DNA of 64,000 nucleotides from Bacillus_BD oryzisoli (GTDB lineage: Bacteria > Bacillota > Bacilli > Bacillales > Cytobacillaceae). This document shows, piece after piece, positions 25,755 through 35,268 of this stretch. The position numbers and the translations under genes are program-made. The notes under the pieces are model-generated. The model was not told the DNA's origin, made no database searches, and worked only from the letters and a program-made list of their open reading frames with translations. How positions within the stretch are numbered: position 1 is the first letter of the stretch; every line of letters begins with the position of its first letter. The DNA lies in assembly GCF_036670025.1 (NCBI RefSeq), contig NZ_CP137640.1, positions 2,576,001 to 2,640,000 on the forward strand, written 5' to 3'.

Positions 25755-25861
25755 GATGGGTGATGCCCATTCTTCCACTAACTGGGTGCTTTGATCGAAT
25801 AAGGATTAACGCTTTTTCTTGAATATATTGTGAGGGAGCGGAAATACGGCTAGAGGCAACC

Positions 25862-26155
25862 CTAGCCGCTGTATCGTACAAATTTGTTTCGTAGCAAATA
25901 TACAAACAAAAACATGAACAAAGGCACAATGTAGCTGACCATTTCAGTAAACATGGATGGTTGTTCGTGCATAGTTAATACTAGTCCCCCATCTGTGCTA
26001 CCGAGGGTTCCGTTAAAGATACCGTAGCAGACGTTCAGACCCCAATGGATGCCAGTGTCCGCCCAAAGCGAACAAGTTTTATAAATCGCATAGGTTAATG
26101 AAAGTCCGAGGATAAGAGAAAACAGCATGTTAGCTATACTAAACCCTTTATTCCA
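25862..26155 (-). pseudogene. C-terminal fragment of a CPBP-family intramembrane protease
   Basis: The minus strand encodes NKGFSIANMLFSLILG..., then CSLWADTGIHWGLNVCYG, the last catalytic-His helix of CPBP (Abi/CAAX) proteases, and two further hydrophobic segments. The essential EExxxR helix and everything before it is missing, so it cannot be active. Confidence 0.6.
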
Positions 26156-26330
26156 GGGAAGAAATGTACTAATACAGGTGCATTAGCTTAACAACTGAGG
26201 TAGCTGCTGCACCTTCGTTTCTTATTTAACAAACGGATCAGGTTAGTTGAAGAACTTTAGAATTAAACAAAAAGAGTTGCATAAAATTAGCAACCCTTTT
26301 AAGTCAACTCTTGAGACAATGTTTTTTTTC

Positions 26331-26756
26331 TTATAATTGAGAGATTGCCTGTAGAGTTGACCATGTAGCACTGCTGAATGCCTGATAATTTGTGACAGCT
26401 GCTTGAAAATCCTTCTCACTTATGGCGGCAGTGGCATCATAAATAACTGCTGTTTGGAATCCATTCTCGATTAAGTCTCTCATATGTGATTCTACACAAA
26501 TGTTTGATAAGACACCTCCCAAAATCACCTTGTCTTTCCTATGCTGACGTAATTGATAAACAAGGTCATTTGTCTGCGGACTGGCAATCTTATGGGCTGT
26601 CGCAATGATAGTTTGGTTAGCTAAAATGTATGGCTTAAGTGAAGGAACCCAGTCGGCTCCTACAGAAGTGTAGTCATTTTGTTTTTGATATACTTGAAGC
26701 TTTAATAACATTTCTTGTTCAGCCCCAGTAAATTGCCAACTATAATCATGGGGAGT
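26331..26756 (-). pseudogene. N-terminally truncated isochorismatase-family hydrolase
   Basis: The frame contains HDYSWQFTGAEQ at its upstream edge, and later VILGGVLSNICVESHMRDLIENG, the catalytic-Cys segment of isochorismatase-like cysteine hydrolases, with the expected C-terminal helix. The first ~60 residues, carrying the catalytic Asp, are missing: similarity stops at about 26756, exactly beside the inverted repeat at 26758-26789. A shorter start at 26711 exists but would lack the same part. Confidence 0.6.
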
Positions 26757-26757
26757 T

Positions 26758-26789
26758 CTGCAGTTTCATTTTTTGTTATGAAACTGCAG
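26758..26789. repeat. 12-bp perfect inverted repeat at a truncation point
   Basis: CTGCAGTTTCAT (26758-26769) and ATGAAACTGCAG (26778-26789) with an 8-nt loop. It abuts the broken end of the isochorismatase-like gene. Confidence 0.6.
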
Positions 26790-26898
26790 AAAATTGTATA
26801 ATCGTCTGAAAAGGCGTGATCATCCTAATGGTAGAAACAATCAAAAAAATAGAGTTTTGTTTAGGATTCTTCCATAACGGTTATGTCTTATAGTTTGC

Positions 26899-26937
26899 TA
26901 TAATAGAATTGTTTGCAAATGCTGCCAAAGGTGCAGC
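26899..26937 (+). promoter_or_regulatory. -10 box and hairpin or operator before the ROK gene
   Basis: TATAAT at 26899-26904 and a perfect TGCTGC-N6-GCAGCA inverted repeat (26920-26937) just downstream. The repeat could be the autoregulatory site of the ROK protein. No good -35 was found. Confidence 0.4.
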
Positions 26938-26964
26938 AATACGATCAGTTTGGATGGGATGTCA

Positions 26965-28146
26965 ATGTTTTGTCAGTTTCTTCAGGATCAATCGATTCAG
27001 AATCGGCCATTGAAAATCATCTATCAATATATTTTTCAAAATGGATTGGTATCAAGGGCCGAAATCATTGAAAAAACAAATTTGAATCGCGGGAAAGTTG
27101 CGCGATCGTTGAAAGAACTTCTCGATCAAAATTATATTCGCGTAGAAGGCTTGGGAGACTCAGAAGGCGGGAGACCTCCGTCTCTTTATCAGATTAATCC
27201 TGTAATTAGCTTTCTTATCGGAATTCAAATAACAAGGTGGGAAACGAAGATTGTTTTATACGATCTGTTATTAAATAAAATCGATGAGAAAACGATTATC
27301 ATGATGCCTAATCATTCTCCTAATATAGTAATTGAAGAAATAAAGAGTACGATCAGAAAGTTTATGGAATTGTATCATTTTCAAGTTGATGACATTCTTG
27401 GGATTGGAATTGGGGCCATAGGACCATTGGATAGTGATCAAGGGATTATCTTACAATCCGAGCCGTTTTTACCGATTCATTGGGGGAGTATTCCCATAGT
27501 TGAACAAATGAAAGAGGAGTTTCCGGTATTTGTAAAATTAGATAATGCAGCAAATACCATCGTTCTGGGCGAGAGTAAACAATACCCGGCCTTTCAAAAT
27601 ATATTAAATGTCACAGTGGGGTGGACATGGGGTTCTGGTGCAATTCATAATGGGAAATTACTCAAAATTGAGAGCGGTGATATTTGCGGCTATGGCCATA
27701 TGGTGATCCAAATGGACGGGGAGCCATGTTACTGTGGAAAAAAAGGCTGTATGACGGCTTATTCTTCCCTTTATGCGATTATAGAGCAGATAAAGGAGAG
27801 TTCTCCTGCGTATTATCATTCAAGATTAAAGGACTGTTCTCCTATTGAACAAATTGGTCGTATGGTACTAGACCAAGATCAGCTGACGAAGAATGTCATC
27901 CTGGATTCAGCCAAATATATCGGGGTGGGTGTAGCAAATCTTGCTACTGTGTTTCACTCGGAATTAGTTCTTGTGAATGGTCCTTTAATTGATCGATATC
28001 CAGGCTACTATGAGGAAATCATTCATCATGCTTCGTTACATTTGAATAACCAAGGAAAGATTCAATTTAGTAAAGGGAATTATCAGCTTGATCCTGGAAC
28101 TCTCGGTGCAGCCATGTTAGTACTGGACAGTTTGCTAGGCGAATGA
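26965..28146 (+). CDS. ROK-family transcriptional regulator (NagC/XylR type)
   Basis: The N-terminal winged helix (about residues 15-70: RAEIIEKTNLNRGKVARSL) is followed by a ROK sugar-kinase-like domain with the D-N-x-A-N motif (LDNAANTIVLGE) and the zinc motif CYCGKKGCMTAYSS. In most ROK proteins this last motif is CxCGxxGCxE; here the position after the last Cys carries Met-Thr. It is expected to bind a sugar or derivative and to control the sulfatase genes just downstream, although a strong terminator at 28151-28211 makes it a separate transcript. The ATG at 26965 is chosen; TTG at 26950 is possible. The effector is unknown. Confidence 0.85.
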   Translation: MFCQFLQDQSIQNRPLKIIYQYIFQNGLVSRAEIIEKTNLNRGKVARSLKELLDQNYIRVEGLGDSEGGRPPSLYQINPVISFLIGIQITRWETKIVLYDLLLNKIDEKTIIMMPNHSPNIVIEEIKSTIRKFMELYHFQVDDILGIGIGAIGPLDSDQGIILQSEPFLPIHWGSIPIVEQMKEEFPVFVKLDNAANTIVLGESKQYPAFQNILNVTVGWTWGSGAIHNGKLLKIESGDICGYGHMVIQMDGEPCYCGKKGCMTAYSSLYAIIEQIKESSPAYYHSRLKDCSPIEQIGRMVLDQDQLTKNVILDSAKYIGVGVANLATVFHSELVLVNGPLIDRYPGYYEEIIHHASLHLNNQGKIQFSKGNYQLDPGTLGAAMLVLDSLLGE

Positions 28147-28150
28147 TGAA

Positions 28151-28211
28151 TAGACTCAAAAAAAGGATTGCTTCCAAAAGTGGAATGGCGGCAATCCTTT
28201 TTTTGAGTCTA
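28151..28211 (+). terminator. 21-bp perfect terminator hairpin after the ROK gene
   Basis: TAGACTCAAAAAAAGGATTGC pairs without mismatch with its inverse at 28191-28211. The T7 run is within the arm. It begins only 5 bp after the stop codon and separates the regulator from the sulfatase. Confidence 0.85.
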
Positions 28212-28235
28212 TTTACCCTTTTTAACAAACAATAG

Positions 28236-28291
28236 TTGACAAAATTCTGAAAAATTAATAAATTCAACATATGACTTTTGCACAATTTGTG
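28236..28291 (+). promoter_or_regulatory. Sulfatase promoter with a small palindrome
   Basis: TTGACA (28236-28241), 17-bp spacer, TAAATT (28259-28264), and a CACAA-T-TTGTG palindrome (28281-28291) just downstream, near the expected start of transcription. The palindrome is a candidate operator for the neighbouring ROK protein. Confidence 0.5.
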
Positions 28292-28356
28292 TTAAAGTGC
28301 ATCACTAGTATTAATTTCCCCATGCGATTACTCATTTTGAAAAGGAGAGAAGCATC

Positions 28357-30687
28357 ATGAAAGAGAAAAAATTCATGTCTAGGCCATCCCGATCTAAACT
28401 TACTATGTTTGGTACGGCAATGGTTATGGCTTCGGCCATCACACTTAATGGCTATTCAGCCATTGCATCCGATTCCCCAAAAGAAAAAGATGCAGAAAAA
28501 AAGCAAAATAAAACAACGGAAAAAAAGAAAGAAGAATCGAAAACAAATGTCGTCTATATCGTTTTGGACGATTCTGGGTTTTCCGATTTAGGAAGCTACG
28601 GATCAGAAATTAAAACACCGAATATCGATTGGCTTGCTGAAAATGGGCTTCGCTATAATAATGCCCACGTCACTCCGCTTTGCTCACCGACACGGGCGGC
28701 TTTGCTGACAGGGAGAAATACGCATGAAGTAGGGGTCGGAACGGTTACGAATTTTGAATTAGGGCCTGATTTCCCTCAGAAGCGCGGTGCCATCAAACCG
28801 GAGGCGGGGACAATCGCAGAAGTGCTGGGTGAAAATGATTATAACACCTACGCGGCTGGGAAATGGCATTTGGCTCCGACAGAGGAAACATCACCGGCAG
28901 GACCTTATGATAACTGGCCGATTCAAAAAGGCTTTGATCAATATTATGGTTTTCTTGAGGATTCATCCGATCAATATAGGCCTGACTTAACGATTGATAA
29001 TACACAGATTCCTTCACCAACAGATGAGAACTATCATTTTTCTGAAGCAATCGTTGAAAACGCTAACAGATATATCACCAATCAGGCAAGTGTCTTCCCG
29101 GATAAATCATTCTTTTTATACCTGACATTTGGTGCCCAGCATTCTCCGCATCAGGTTCCGGAAGAATATATTGATCAGTATAAAGGGGTATATGACAAAG
29201 GCTGGGATCAAATTAGACAAGAACGTTTTGAGAGACAAAAGGAATTGGGAATTATTCCTGAAGATGCGGTACTCGCTCCAAGAAACAATGGAGTGAAAGC
29301 TTGGGACGAGCTGAATGAACAGGAGAAGAAGAATTACATTCGACTGCAGGAAACTTATGCCGGCTTTTTAACTCATACAGATGAACAAGTTGGAAAATTA
29401 CTCGACAACATTCGTCGAACAGATCAATTAGACAATACCATGATTGTCTTAATTTCAGATAATGGCGGCAGCGGCGGCGGACAAGCGAATGGATCTGTTA
29501 ACCATTCCATCAACTATAATGCCTTAGGAGAAACAATTGAAGAAGTCGATGCCCTTCATGAAGAATTTGGGAGCATGAAAGCGGGAACGGAATTCCCTGC
29601 TGGATGGGGACAAGTAAGTAATACTCCTTTCAGTCAATACAAGAACTCTACCTTTGCCGGCGGAATGAACACACCGCTGATTGTTTACAATCCTAAATTG
29701 ATTAGTGATCCAGGTTCTATTCGTTCCCAGTATGTGTACGTCAGCGATATTACTCCAACTGTCTATGACATCACAGGCATCACACTACCGAAAGAAATCG
29801 ACGGAGTTAAGCAAATGGCGATTTCCGGACAAAGCTTCAAGGAATCATTGACCAATCCAAAGGCAGCCGGTAAAAAGACACAATACTTCGAGGTATCTGG
29901 ACATCGCGCGATTTATCATGATGGCTGGAAGGCCATGACCAGTCATAAAAAAGGTGATTCCTTCGACAAGGATCAATGGTTCCTCTATAACGTGAAGAAA
30001 GATTTCACGGAACAGAATAATCTAGCCGATCAATATCCGGAAAAATTGAAGGAACTTCAAAAGTTATGGTGGAAAGAAGCGGAAAAATATGAAGCACTTC
30101 CATTAACCGATACGTTTTTAGAGGGATTTTTATCGGTTCCTGAAGGTTCGATAAGAGCAGACAAGCACCTTGTCTATTATCGGGGAATGGACCGCTTAAC
30201 CGATTCAGCCGTACCGCCGCTCGTCAATCGATCCTATGAAATTAACATCCCAATTAAACGGGCAGATGCATCGGAGGATGGGGTACTTTTAGCACATGGC
30301 GGTTTGGATAGCGGTTATACCTTCTATATCCAAAATAATAAACTAGTTTACGAGTATCGTATCGGAGAAAGAACAAAAGCTTCGATTGTATCCAATACCG
30401 ATGTGCCGGTTGGTGAATCAATCATTTCCTTGAAATATGATAAAACCGGAAAGCATCAAGCGGTTGGAACGTTATATATAAACGATACAAAAGTGGGTGA
30501 AACGAAAATCGAAAATACGTTACCGTTAAAATTATCCTTCGAAGGTATTGATGTCGGAAAAGATACCAAATATCCAGTATCACCAGCGTATGCGGATAAA
30601 GGCGAATTTGAATTCAAAGGCGAACTAGGCAAGGTAGAGTACATTCTCGGGGATGACGCAGAATTAACCGTTCCACGAGCAAATTAA
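28357..30687 (+). CDS. Secreted type I sulfatase (arylsulfatase family)
   Basis: Hydrolyses a sulfate ester outside the cell. It has a signal peptide (residues ~1-38, AMVMASAITLNGYSAIA), a Lys/Glu-rich linker, then an alkaline-phosphatase-fold domain with metal Asp71-Asp72 (VLDDSG), the catalytic Cys109 in CSPTRAALLTGR, a C-x-P-x-R site that must be converted to formylglycine, and the later DNGG metal motif. A C-terminal beta-rich domain (~600-776) follows, resembling large arylsulfatases. The Cys-type site matches the maturase encoded 60 bp downstream. AAAGGAGAGAA precedes the ATG. Substrate unknown. Confidence 0.9.
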   Translation: MKEKKFMSRPSRSKLTMFGTAMVMASAITLNGYSAIASDSPKEKDAEKKQNKTTEKKKEESKTNVVYIVLDDSGFSDLGSYGSEIKTPNIDWLAENGLRYNNAHVTPLCSPTRAALLTGRNTHEVGVGTVTNFELGPDFPQKRGAIKPEAGTIAEVLGENDYNTYAAGKWHLAPTEETSPAGPYDNWPIQKGFDQYYGFLEDSSDQYRPDLTIDNTQIPSPTDENYHFSEAIVENANRYITNQASVFPDKSFFLYLTFGAQHSPHQVPEEYIDQYKGVYDKGWDQIRQERFERQKELGIIPEDAVLAPRNNGVKAWDELNEQEKKNYIRLQETYAGFLTHTDEQVGKLLDNIRRTDQLDNTMIVLISDNGGSGGGQANGSVNHSINYNALGETIEEVDALHEEFGSMKAGTEFPAGWGQVSNTPFSQYKNSTFAGGMNTPLIVYNPKLISDPGSIRSQYVYVSDITPTVYDITGITLPKEIDGVKQMAISGQSFKESLTNPKAAGKKTQYFEVSGHRAIYHDGWKAMTSHKKGDSFDKDQWFLYNVKKDFTEQNNLADQYPEKLKELQKLWWKEAEKYEALPLTDTFLEGFLSVPEGSIRADKHLVYYRGMDRLTDSAVPPLVNRSYEINIPIKRADASEDGVLLAHGGLDSGYTFYIQNNKLVYEYRIGERTKASIVSNTDVPVGESIISLKYDKTGKHQAVGTLYINDTKVGETKIENTLPLKLSFEGIDVGKDTKYPVSPAYADKGEFEFKGELGKVEYILGDDAELTVPRAN

Positions 30688-30698
30688 TCCACAAGGTG

Positions 30699-30722
30699 AC
30701 CAGTGGCAGTTTTGTCACTGGT
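30699..30722 (+). other. Small hairpin between sulfatase and maturase genes
   Basis: ACCAGTG and CACTGGT form a 7-bp stem in the 60-bp gap. No T tract follows, so it could lower expression of the maturase relative to the sulfatase or stabilise the upstream mRNA. Confidence 0.5.
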
Positions 30723-30747
30723 TCCCTATTATTTATGAGGTGAAAGA

Positions 30748-32001
30748 ATGAATACAGCGATTGAAAAAACAAAAACCAACTTTCATATGTTAGCTAAACC
30801 ATCCGGCCCAATATGTAACTTAGATTGCCATTATTGCTTTTATACGGAAAAGGAATCTTTATTTGTGCCAAAGAGCACGTTTCGAATGTCAGAGGAAACG
30901 CTTGAACATTTTATCAAAAGTTACATACAAGCACAGGATGCAGAGGAAATTCCTTTTGTATGGCAGGGCGGCGAACCTGCTTTAATGGGCCTGAATTTTT
31001 ATAAGAAAGTAGTAGAATTGCAAAGAAAATATGCTAATGGAAAAAAGATCTCGAATTCGCTGCAAACGAACGGAACCTTATTAACAGAGGAATGGTTTCC
31101 GTTTCTTGCCGAGAATAACTTTTTAGTCGGCTTAAGCCTGGATGGGCCAGAGCAAATACATGATAATTACCGGGTAGATCGAGGCGGGAAACCAACGTTT
31201 CACCGAGTTCTAAAAACGCTGCGGAATCTGCAAAAATACAATATTTCCTATAATGTTTTGACCTGTGTCACGAAAGAATCCTCACAATACCCGCTTGAAA
31301 TCTATCAATTTTTGAAAAATGAAGGGGTAAAATTTATACAATTTATCCCAATCGTGGAAAGAATGGCTGACGAACAAGCAACTGCGTTAGGCTTGCGGCA
31401 TGCAACACCTTACTCAATCAATGAAGAGGGAGTACATCTAGCTCCTTGGACCGTGAATTCTGAGAAATACGGGGACTTCTTAATCACTATTTTTGATGAA
31501 TGGGTGCGCCACGATGTCGGGGAAGTGACTGTGATGAATTTCGAAAGCTCGTTAGTGGCTTGGATGGGTCTGCCGGCAACGGTATGCATTTTTGCCGAAA
31601 CCTGCGGGAAAGCCGCCATCATTGAACATAATGGAGATGTCTATTCCTGCGATCATTTTATGTATCCGGATTATAAGCTGGGAAATGTTCAGTCACAAAC
31701 GTTTCAAGAGATGATTGATTCCATTCAGCAATATGAATTTGGTCAAGCGAAAAAGAACTCATTGCCAAAATATTGCCAAACCTGTGAAGTGAAATTTGCC
31801 TGTAACGGAGAATGCCCAAAACACCGATTCCTAACCACTCCCGACGGCGAAGCTGGACTCAACTATCTTTGTGCAGGGTACAAAAAGTATTTCACCCATA
31901 TCCATCGATACATGAAAGCAATGGTGCAGCTACTCGAACATGGACTCCCCGCCTCTAAAATAGCCGATCTCATTAACCATCCAATCGTCATAAAACAATA
32001 G
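30748..32001 (+). CDS. Anaerobic-type sulfatase maturase (radical SAM, SPASM)
   Basis: Converts the active-site Cys (or Ser) of type I sulfatases to formylglycine by radical SAM chemistry, without oxygen. The N-terminal radical SAM cluster motif CNLDCHYC (residues ~24-31) is followed by the WQGGEPALMG and SLDGPEQIHDNYR segments typical of AnSME, and a C-terminal Cys-rich SPASM region (CGKAA, SCDHF, CQTCEVKFACNGECPKH, CAGYK) that binds two further 4Fe-4S clusters. 417 residues. GAGGTGAAAGA precedes the ATG. Its gene partner is the adjacent sulfatase, so the pair is a self-contained unit. Confidence 0.93.
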   Translation: MNTAIEKTKTNFHMLAKPSGPICNLDCHYCFYTEKESLFVPKSTFRMSEETLEHFIKSYIQAQDAEEIPFVWQGGEPALMGLNFYKKVVELQRKYANGKKISNSLQTNGTLLTEEWFPFLAENNFLVGLSLDGPEQIHDNYRVDRGGKPTFHRVLKTLRNLQKYNISYNVLTCVTKESSQYPLEIYQFLKNEGVKFIQFIPIVERMADEQATALGLRHATPYSINEEGVHLAPWTVNSEKYGDFLITIFDEWVRHDVGEVTVMNFESSLVAWMGLPATVCIFAETCGKAAIIEHNGDVYSCDHFMYPDYKLGNVQSQTFQEMIDSIQQYEFGQAKKNSLPKYCQTCEVKFACNGECPKHRFLTTPDGEAGLNYLCAGYKKYFTHIHRYMKAMVQLLEHGLPASKIADLINHPIVIKQ

Positions 32002-32008
32002 AAGCAGA

Positions 32009-32028
32009 GGACGGTTCCTACGTTTCAC
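32009..32028 (+). repeat. GGACGGTTC..ACGTTTCA short interspersed motif
   Basis: GGACGGTTCCTACGTTTCAC here; related words are at 21747-21765 (GGTTCTTACGTTTCAC), 35917-35937 and 35958-35976. All are intergenic. Confidence 0.45.
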
Positions 32029-32086
32029 TAATTTCCTTATAAAAAGACGTGAAAGGATTGACTAAAAGATTTACTAGAAAAAAATA

Positions 32087-32290
32087 TCACTTTTTGAGAA
32101 TACCAAAGATTGGCTTAAACGACCACCTGCTAAATTCGGTGGATTTGACATAGAAGTATACGACTAAAGGTATCTCTAAGTCTTTACGTTTAAGTACAGT
32201 CAATTCTCCGACATATTCAGTCTTCCATCCTGGATATGTCATTTTTTTGATTTTAAACAAACCTAGTATAATCGGGTAAAATTCATCCAA
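32087..32290 (-). CDS. Possible small protein (67 aa)
   Basis: A TTG-started frame with only a weak ribosome site (AAGG directly upstream). The product has a normal-looking composition (PGWKTEYVGELTVLKRKD, then RWSFKPIFG) and ends 38 bp before the CBO0543 gene region. It may be a real Bacillus-specific protein or the remains of a longer one. I do not recognise it. Confidence 0.35.
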   Translation of the reverse strand: MDEFYPIILGLFKIKKMTYPGWKTEYVGELTVLKRKDLEIPLVVYFYVKSTEFSRWSFKPIFGILKK

Positions 32291-32328
32291 CCTTAGAGAA
32301 CTTTAACAAACACATGTAACGTTCTTTG

Positions 32329-32835
32329 TTATTTAACAACCCTAAATGGGATTTCAAAATAAGTTATTAAGAAAATGATGATAAATATAGATATTATATA
32401 AGCTCGGAATGGTTTAAATTGATGAAGGGCAATGACTGAGAACATCATCATATCAAATAAAAAGGAATACCAAATCTTCCATCCATTTTGATAGGAGATT
32501 CTTCCGAATTTATATAAAATCAACTCAACAAAAATATAAATTCCAGACCAAAGAAGTATGTAAAACAGTTGTCGAAACCGTGTTGTTGGAAAATGGGAAA
32601 GAAATAGAAAGATACTAACAGGCATCGTAATTAAAGCATAAATGATGACCACCATTTGATGTCCGTAAAGAAAATCAGGATGGAACTTCCATAAAGTATT
32701 TTCTTGTACAATATATTCGTATAGCAATCCACCAGTTGCAATAAAAAACATACTTGCCTGATATTCTCTCCAGTTCCTCCAATTTCCCCACTTGAAAGAA
32801 GCCAAAATGGTGAAAACAGTAATAGCGACGTGCAT
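32329..32835 (-). CDS. CBO0543-family membrane protein
   Basis: 168-residue protein with five hydrophobic segments and the features I recall for CBO0543 proteins of clostridia and bacilli: an early W-x-x-W-R-x-W/Y motif (KWGNWRNWREYQ), a LYEYIV..LWKFHPDFLYGH stretch, and a KFGRISYQNGWKIWYSFLFD segment. Function is unknown. The ATG at 32835 is nine bases from AAAGGG; an in-frame TTG at 32844 would overlap the ribosome site. Confidence 0.75.
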   Translation of the reverse strand: MHVAITVFTILASFKWGNWRNWREYQASMFFIATGGLLYEYIVQENTLWKFHPDFLYGHQMVVIIYALITMPVSIFLFLSHFPTTRFRQLFYILLWSGIYIFVELILYKFGRISYQNGWKIWYSFLFDMMMFSVIALHQFKPFRAYIISIFIIIFLITYFEIPFRVVK

Positions 32836-33216
32836 CAAACACAACCCTTTCGAATGCTTTAATAACAGTTTCCTCTTTTTATGTAAAATAATGTAAGTCG
32901 TGACTTTAAGTTGTTCCTTTTGGTAAAGCTAATTGGAGGTTAATATACTTTTAAAGAAACTATTGGTGCTTCAATAACGCATATATTTCCATTTTGGTTA
33001 GTCTTTTTTTTCATAAAGAAAGCAAATAAGTTTAGAAATGTAAAAAAAAATAAATGCTAAAATCCACAACCCCAATCTTCTTTGTTAAACGGCTTTTTTG
33101 AAAAAATTTTAATGAATAATCTTATTTTTTCCTAAAGTGGACCAGCTATTCTATCTTCAACTATCTGCTTAGGTTACAATGAGCAATAATTCATTGAGGT
33201 ATAGATTATTTAAAAT

Positions 33217-33247
33217 TAAAAAGTCTTCCGTCATGGAAGATTTTTTG
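33217..33247. terminator. Terminator-type hairpin in the 32836-33941 gap
   Basis: AAAGTCTTCC pairs with GGAAGATTTT, followed by T. Two more hairpins lie further on: 33410-33436 (AAAGC..GCTTT, imperfect) and 33750-33783 (AAAAAGG..CCTTAG with CTAAG..CCTTTTT). Apart from the short frame at 33300 there is no recognised gene in this 1.1-kb region. Confidence 0.6.
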
Positions 33248-33299
33248 TTAGGAAACAAAGGAATTGTTCCCAGGTTTCATCAATGGAGAATAAACTCCA

Positions 33300-33401
33300 A
33301 TGGCACTTATTTTATCTGTCTGTGGTGCTCTAATATGGATGGGAATTTATACTAAAAAAGAGAAGGTTGATTTGGAAACGGTAACAAACCTGAATGGGTA
33401 A
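33300..33401 (+). CDS. Possible 33-residue single-pass peptide
   Basis: ATG with GGAG about 11 bases upstream gives MALILSVCGALIWMGIYT, then a charged tail (KKEKVDLETVTNLNG) and TAA, followed immediately by a hairpin. The layout of one membrane helix plus a charged tail and a terminator is gene-like, but it may be the 3' end of a lost gene. Confidence 0.25.
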   Translation: MALILSVCGALIWMGIYTKKEKVDLETVTNLNG

Positions 33402-33941
33402 AATCTTAAAGCATGTGTCATAAACACAGGCGCTTTCTTACTTTACGAGTAAACATGATGAATGATCAAATGAAAAAAATGGCTTATTTTAGATACCTGC
33501 TTATAAATAAATTTTTTCTCCAATCCTAGATAGATCGCTGGATCATGCTTTAAACCATCTCATTTCAAATAAAGATGTGCAACATATTTCTCTATTAATG
33601 AAGGCAAACCTAAAAAATTTCAAGTTATGTTACTGCACGAACGGGTGCCTGAGTGTAACAAGATGTTGTTACGGTAGCCTTTTATTGAAGTAAAGAGCAG
33701 TTTAGGAAAAAAGCGATTTTTAAAATAGATAAGCTGAAGATAAACAAAAAGGGCCTTAGCTAGTAAGTAACTAAGACCTTTTTCATTTGACGTAATGTTA
33801 GGTCGTTCATTCATCCTATTTTGGTAATTTATCCATCAATGGTACTTAAAGGCCTTGTTACCCTAAAGGGTTATGCTTGTACATCTTTATTATTTATACA
33901 AGGAATACAATACCGATGATGGTTTAATTCTTCGAACATAT

Positions 33942-34343
33942 TTATTTTACTCCAGCTTTCTTAAGGGCCTCGGCAATCTCTTTTGCAAACTCTACAGGAT
34001 TTTGAACTGATTCAAGGTGCATATAGATGAGTCGTGGTTTTTCAAACAACCAGTGGTTGTGAATAGCTGTTACTTTGATATGATCACTTTTTTTGATAGC
34101 TTTTAAAAAAGGATTTACTTCTTCTTGTAATAAAACAAGTTCAGCTAGATTCAAAGTTTCATTTTTCTTAGAAATTGGTTCGAAACTAAACTCAAGAGCA
34201 ATTACCAAATCCGATTGTGTAGGATGTCCAAGGATTGACACTTTTAAATCTTTTCTTTCCCTTGTGACCATACATACATTCTTTTTTTGTTCAGCTTCGC
34301 CTTTGAGGATTTCAGCTAGTTTTTCACATAATGATTTAGCCAT
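33942..34343 (-). CDS. DUF1259 (LppY/LpqO-like) domain protein
   Basis: 133-residue soluble protein consisting of one DUF1259 unit. Family features visible are the EEVNPFLKAIKKSDHIKVTA segment and the His-rich VTAIHNHWLFEKPRLIYMHLE motif near residue 90, then an amphipathic C-terminal helix (FAKEIAEALKKAG). In actinobacteria the domain is found in lipoproteins, but here there is no signal peptide, so the protein is probably cytosolic. AGGGAGGTGAAA precedes the ATG. Function unknown. Confidence 0.75.
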   Translation of the reverse strand: MAKSLCEKLAEILKGEAEQKKNVCMVTRERKDLKVSILGHPTQSDLVIALEFSFEPISKKNETLNLAELVLLQEEVNPFLKAIKKSDHIKVTAIHNHWLFEKPRLIYMHLESVQNPVEFAKEIAEALKKAGVK

Positions 34344-34678
34344 AAAATTTCACCTCCCTAAAAAGTTATACTTCATAGTATGAAGAGAGAGAGGTTGTGG
34401 ACAAGCCAGAAGTTTATTTTACAAAAAATAGGTTTAAAATTAATCTTTATTCCTACCTATTAGGCATACAGTTTATTTATAAGATTGCTCAGCTGATAGA
34501 GGTTTAGCGCTACGTCATTGCACTTTATGATTGGTCCATAATAAGCTGGAGGTTTATGTTTGTTAAATGTATATAGAGCTGGTGGAAACTTTCTTAACGA
34601 CTTCTAGTATTATAGCAGCACCCAAATAAGGGACAGAGAAAATAAAATGTAATATATTAAAGAACGAGGAGACTATTA

Positions 34679-34878
34679 TTGGATATCTTAATTAGACAAG
34701 AACTCACTGAGGAATATAACACGACTGAGGAAGTTGTTAAGAGGGCCTTTTTAGCTTATGGAATATTCAAGCTCCCTTTGAGGTTCCAGAAGTAGTATTT
34801 ATGGCCATGGAGTTAACTGAAAACTCTTTCAAAAAAGTGCAAGGCGTCGTTCATTATTCAGCAGTTATTTCAGAATAA
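34679..34878 (+). pseudogene. GNAT acetyltransferase gene with a large internal deletion
   Basis: The N-terminal codons read LDILIRQELTEEYNTTEEVV then KRAF, and after a frameshift the next codons read WNIQAPFEVPEVVFMAMEL up to SAVISE and a stop. These are the two ends of a YhbS-type N-acetyltransferase; the ~110-residue catalytic middle is gone. Confidence 0.65.
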
Positions 34879-34879
34879 A

Positions 34880-35106
34880 GTTAGGTGGGTCACTTATTCC
34901 GGGCATGATCCAAAGGAATTGTTACATTCTTTTTTACAGGAAAAATTGGTTGATGAACTAATTATAACAGTGGCATCAATTTTGCTGGTACAGGGATTCC
35001 GTTATTTAGAGCAGGAAATTATCAATTAGATCTCACATTGAAAGGAATGAGGAGATTTAATCAGTTTGTTGAACTACACTACGAAGTTAATAAGTACACA
35101 TTTTAA
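34880..35106 (+). pseudogene. C-terminal fragment of a dihydrofolate-reductase-like (RibD C-domain) protein
   Basis: Codons for LLHSFLQEKLVDELIIT and, after a frameshift, GTGIPLFRAGNYQLDLTLKG and HYEVNKYTF match the C-terminal half of RibD C-domain/YwjB-type reductases. The N-terminal NADPH-binding half is absent. A similarly broken but distinct member is at 63190-63563. The rest of 34344-35268 is empty. Confidence 0.65.
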
Positions 35107-35268
35107 TTAATGAATACAAACCTCTTTTTAAAAAGCAAACTCGTGACACCCTTTTTGCTTGGTAGTGATATTCTCAAAAAAGGTCAGATTGTAAATATGG
35201 TTCTATAATGTATTGTTCTGTTCTAAAATGATAATATATTTATTCTTTAGAACGAAGGAGAATCAAAT

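Noticed and set aside
33620..33814. 64-residue minus-strand open frame
   Set aside because: It contains the terminator-type hairpin at 33750-33783 and has no good ribosome site.
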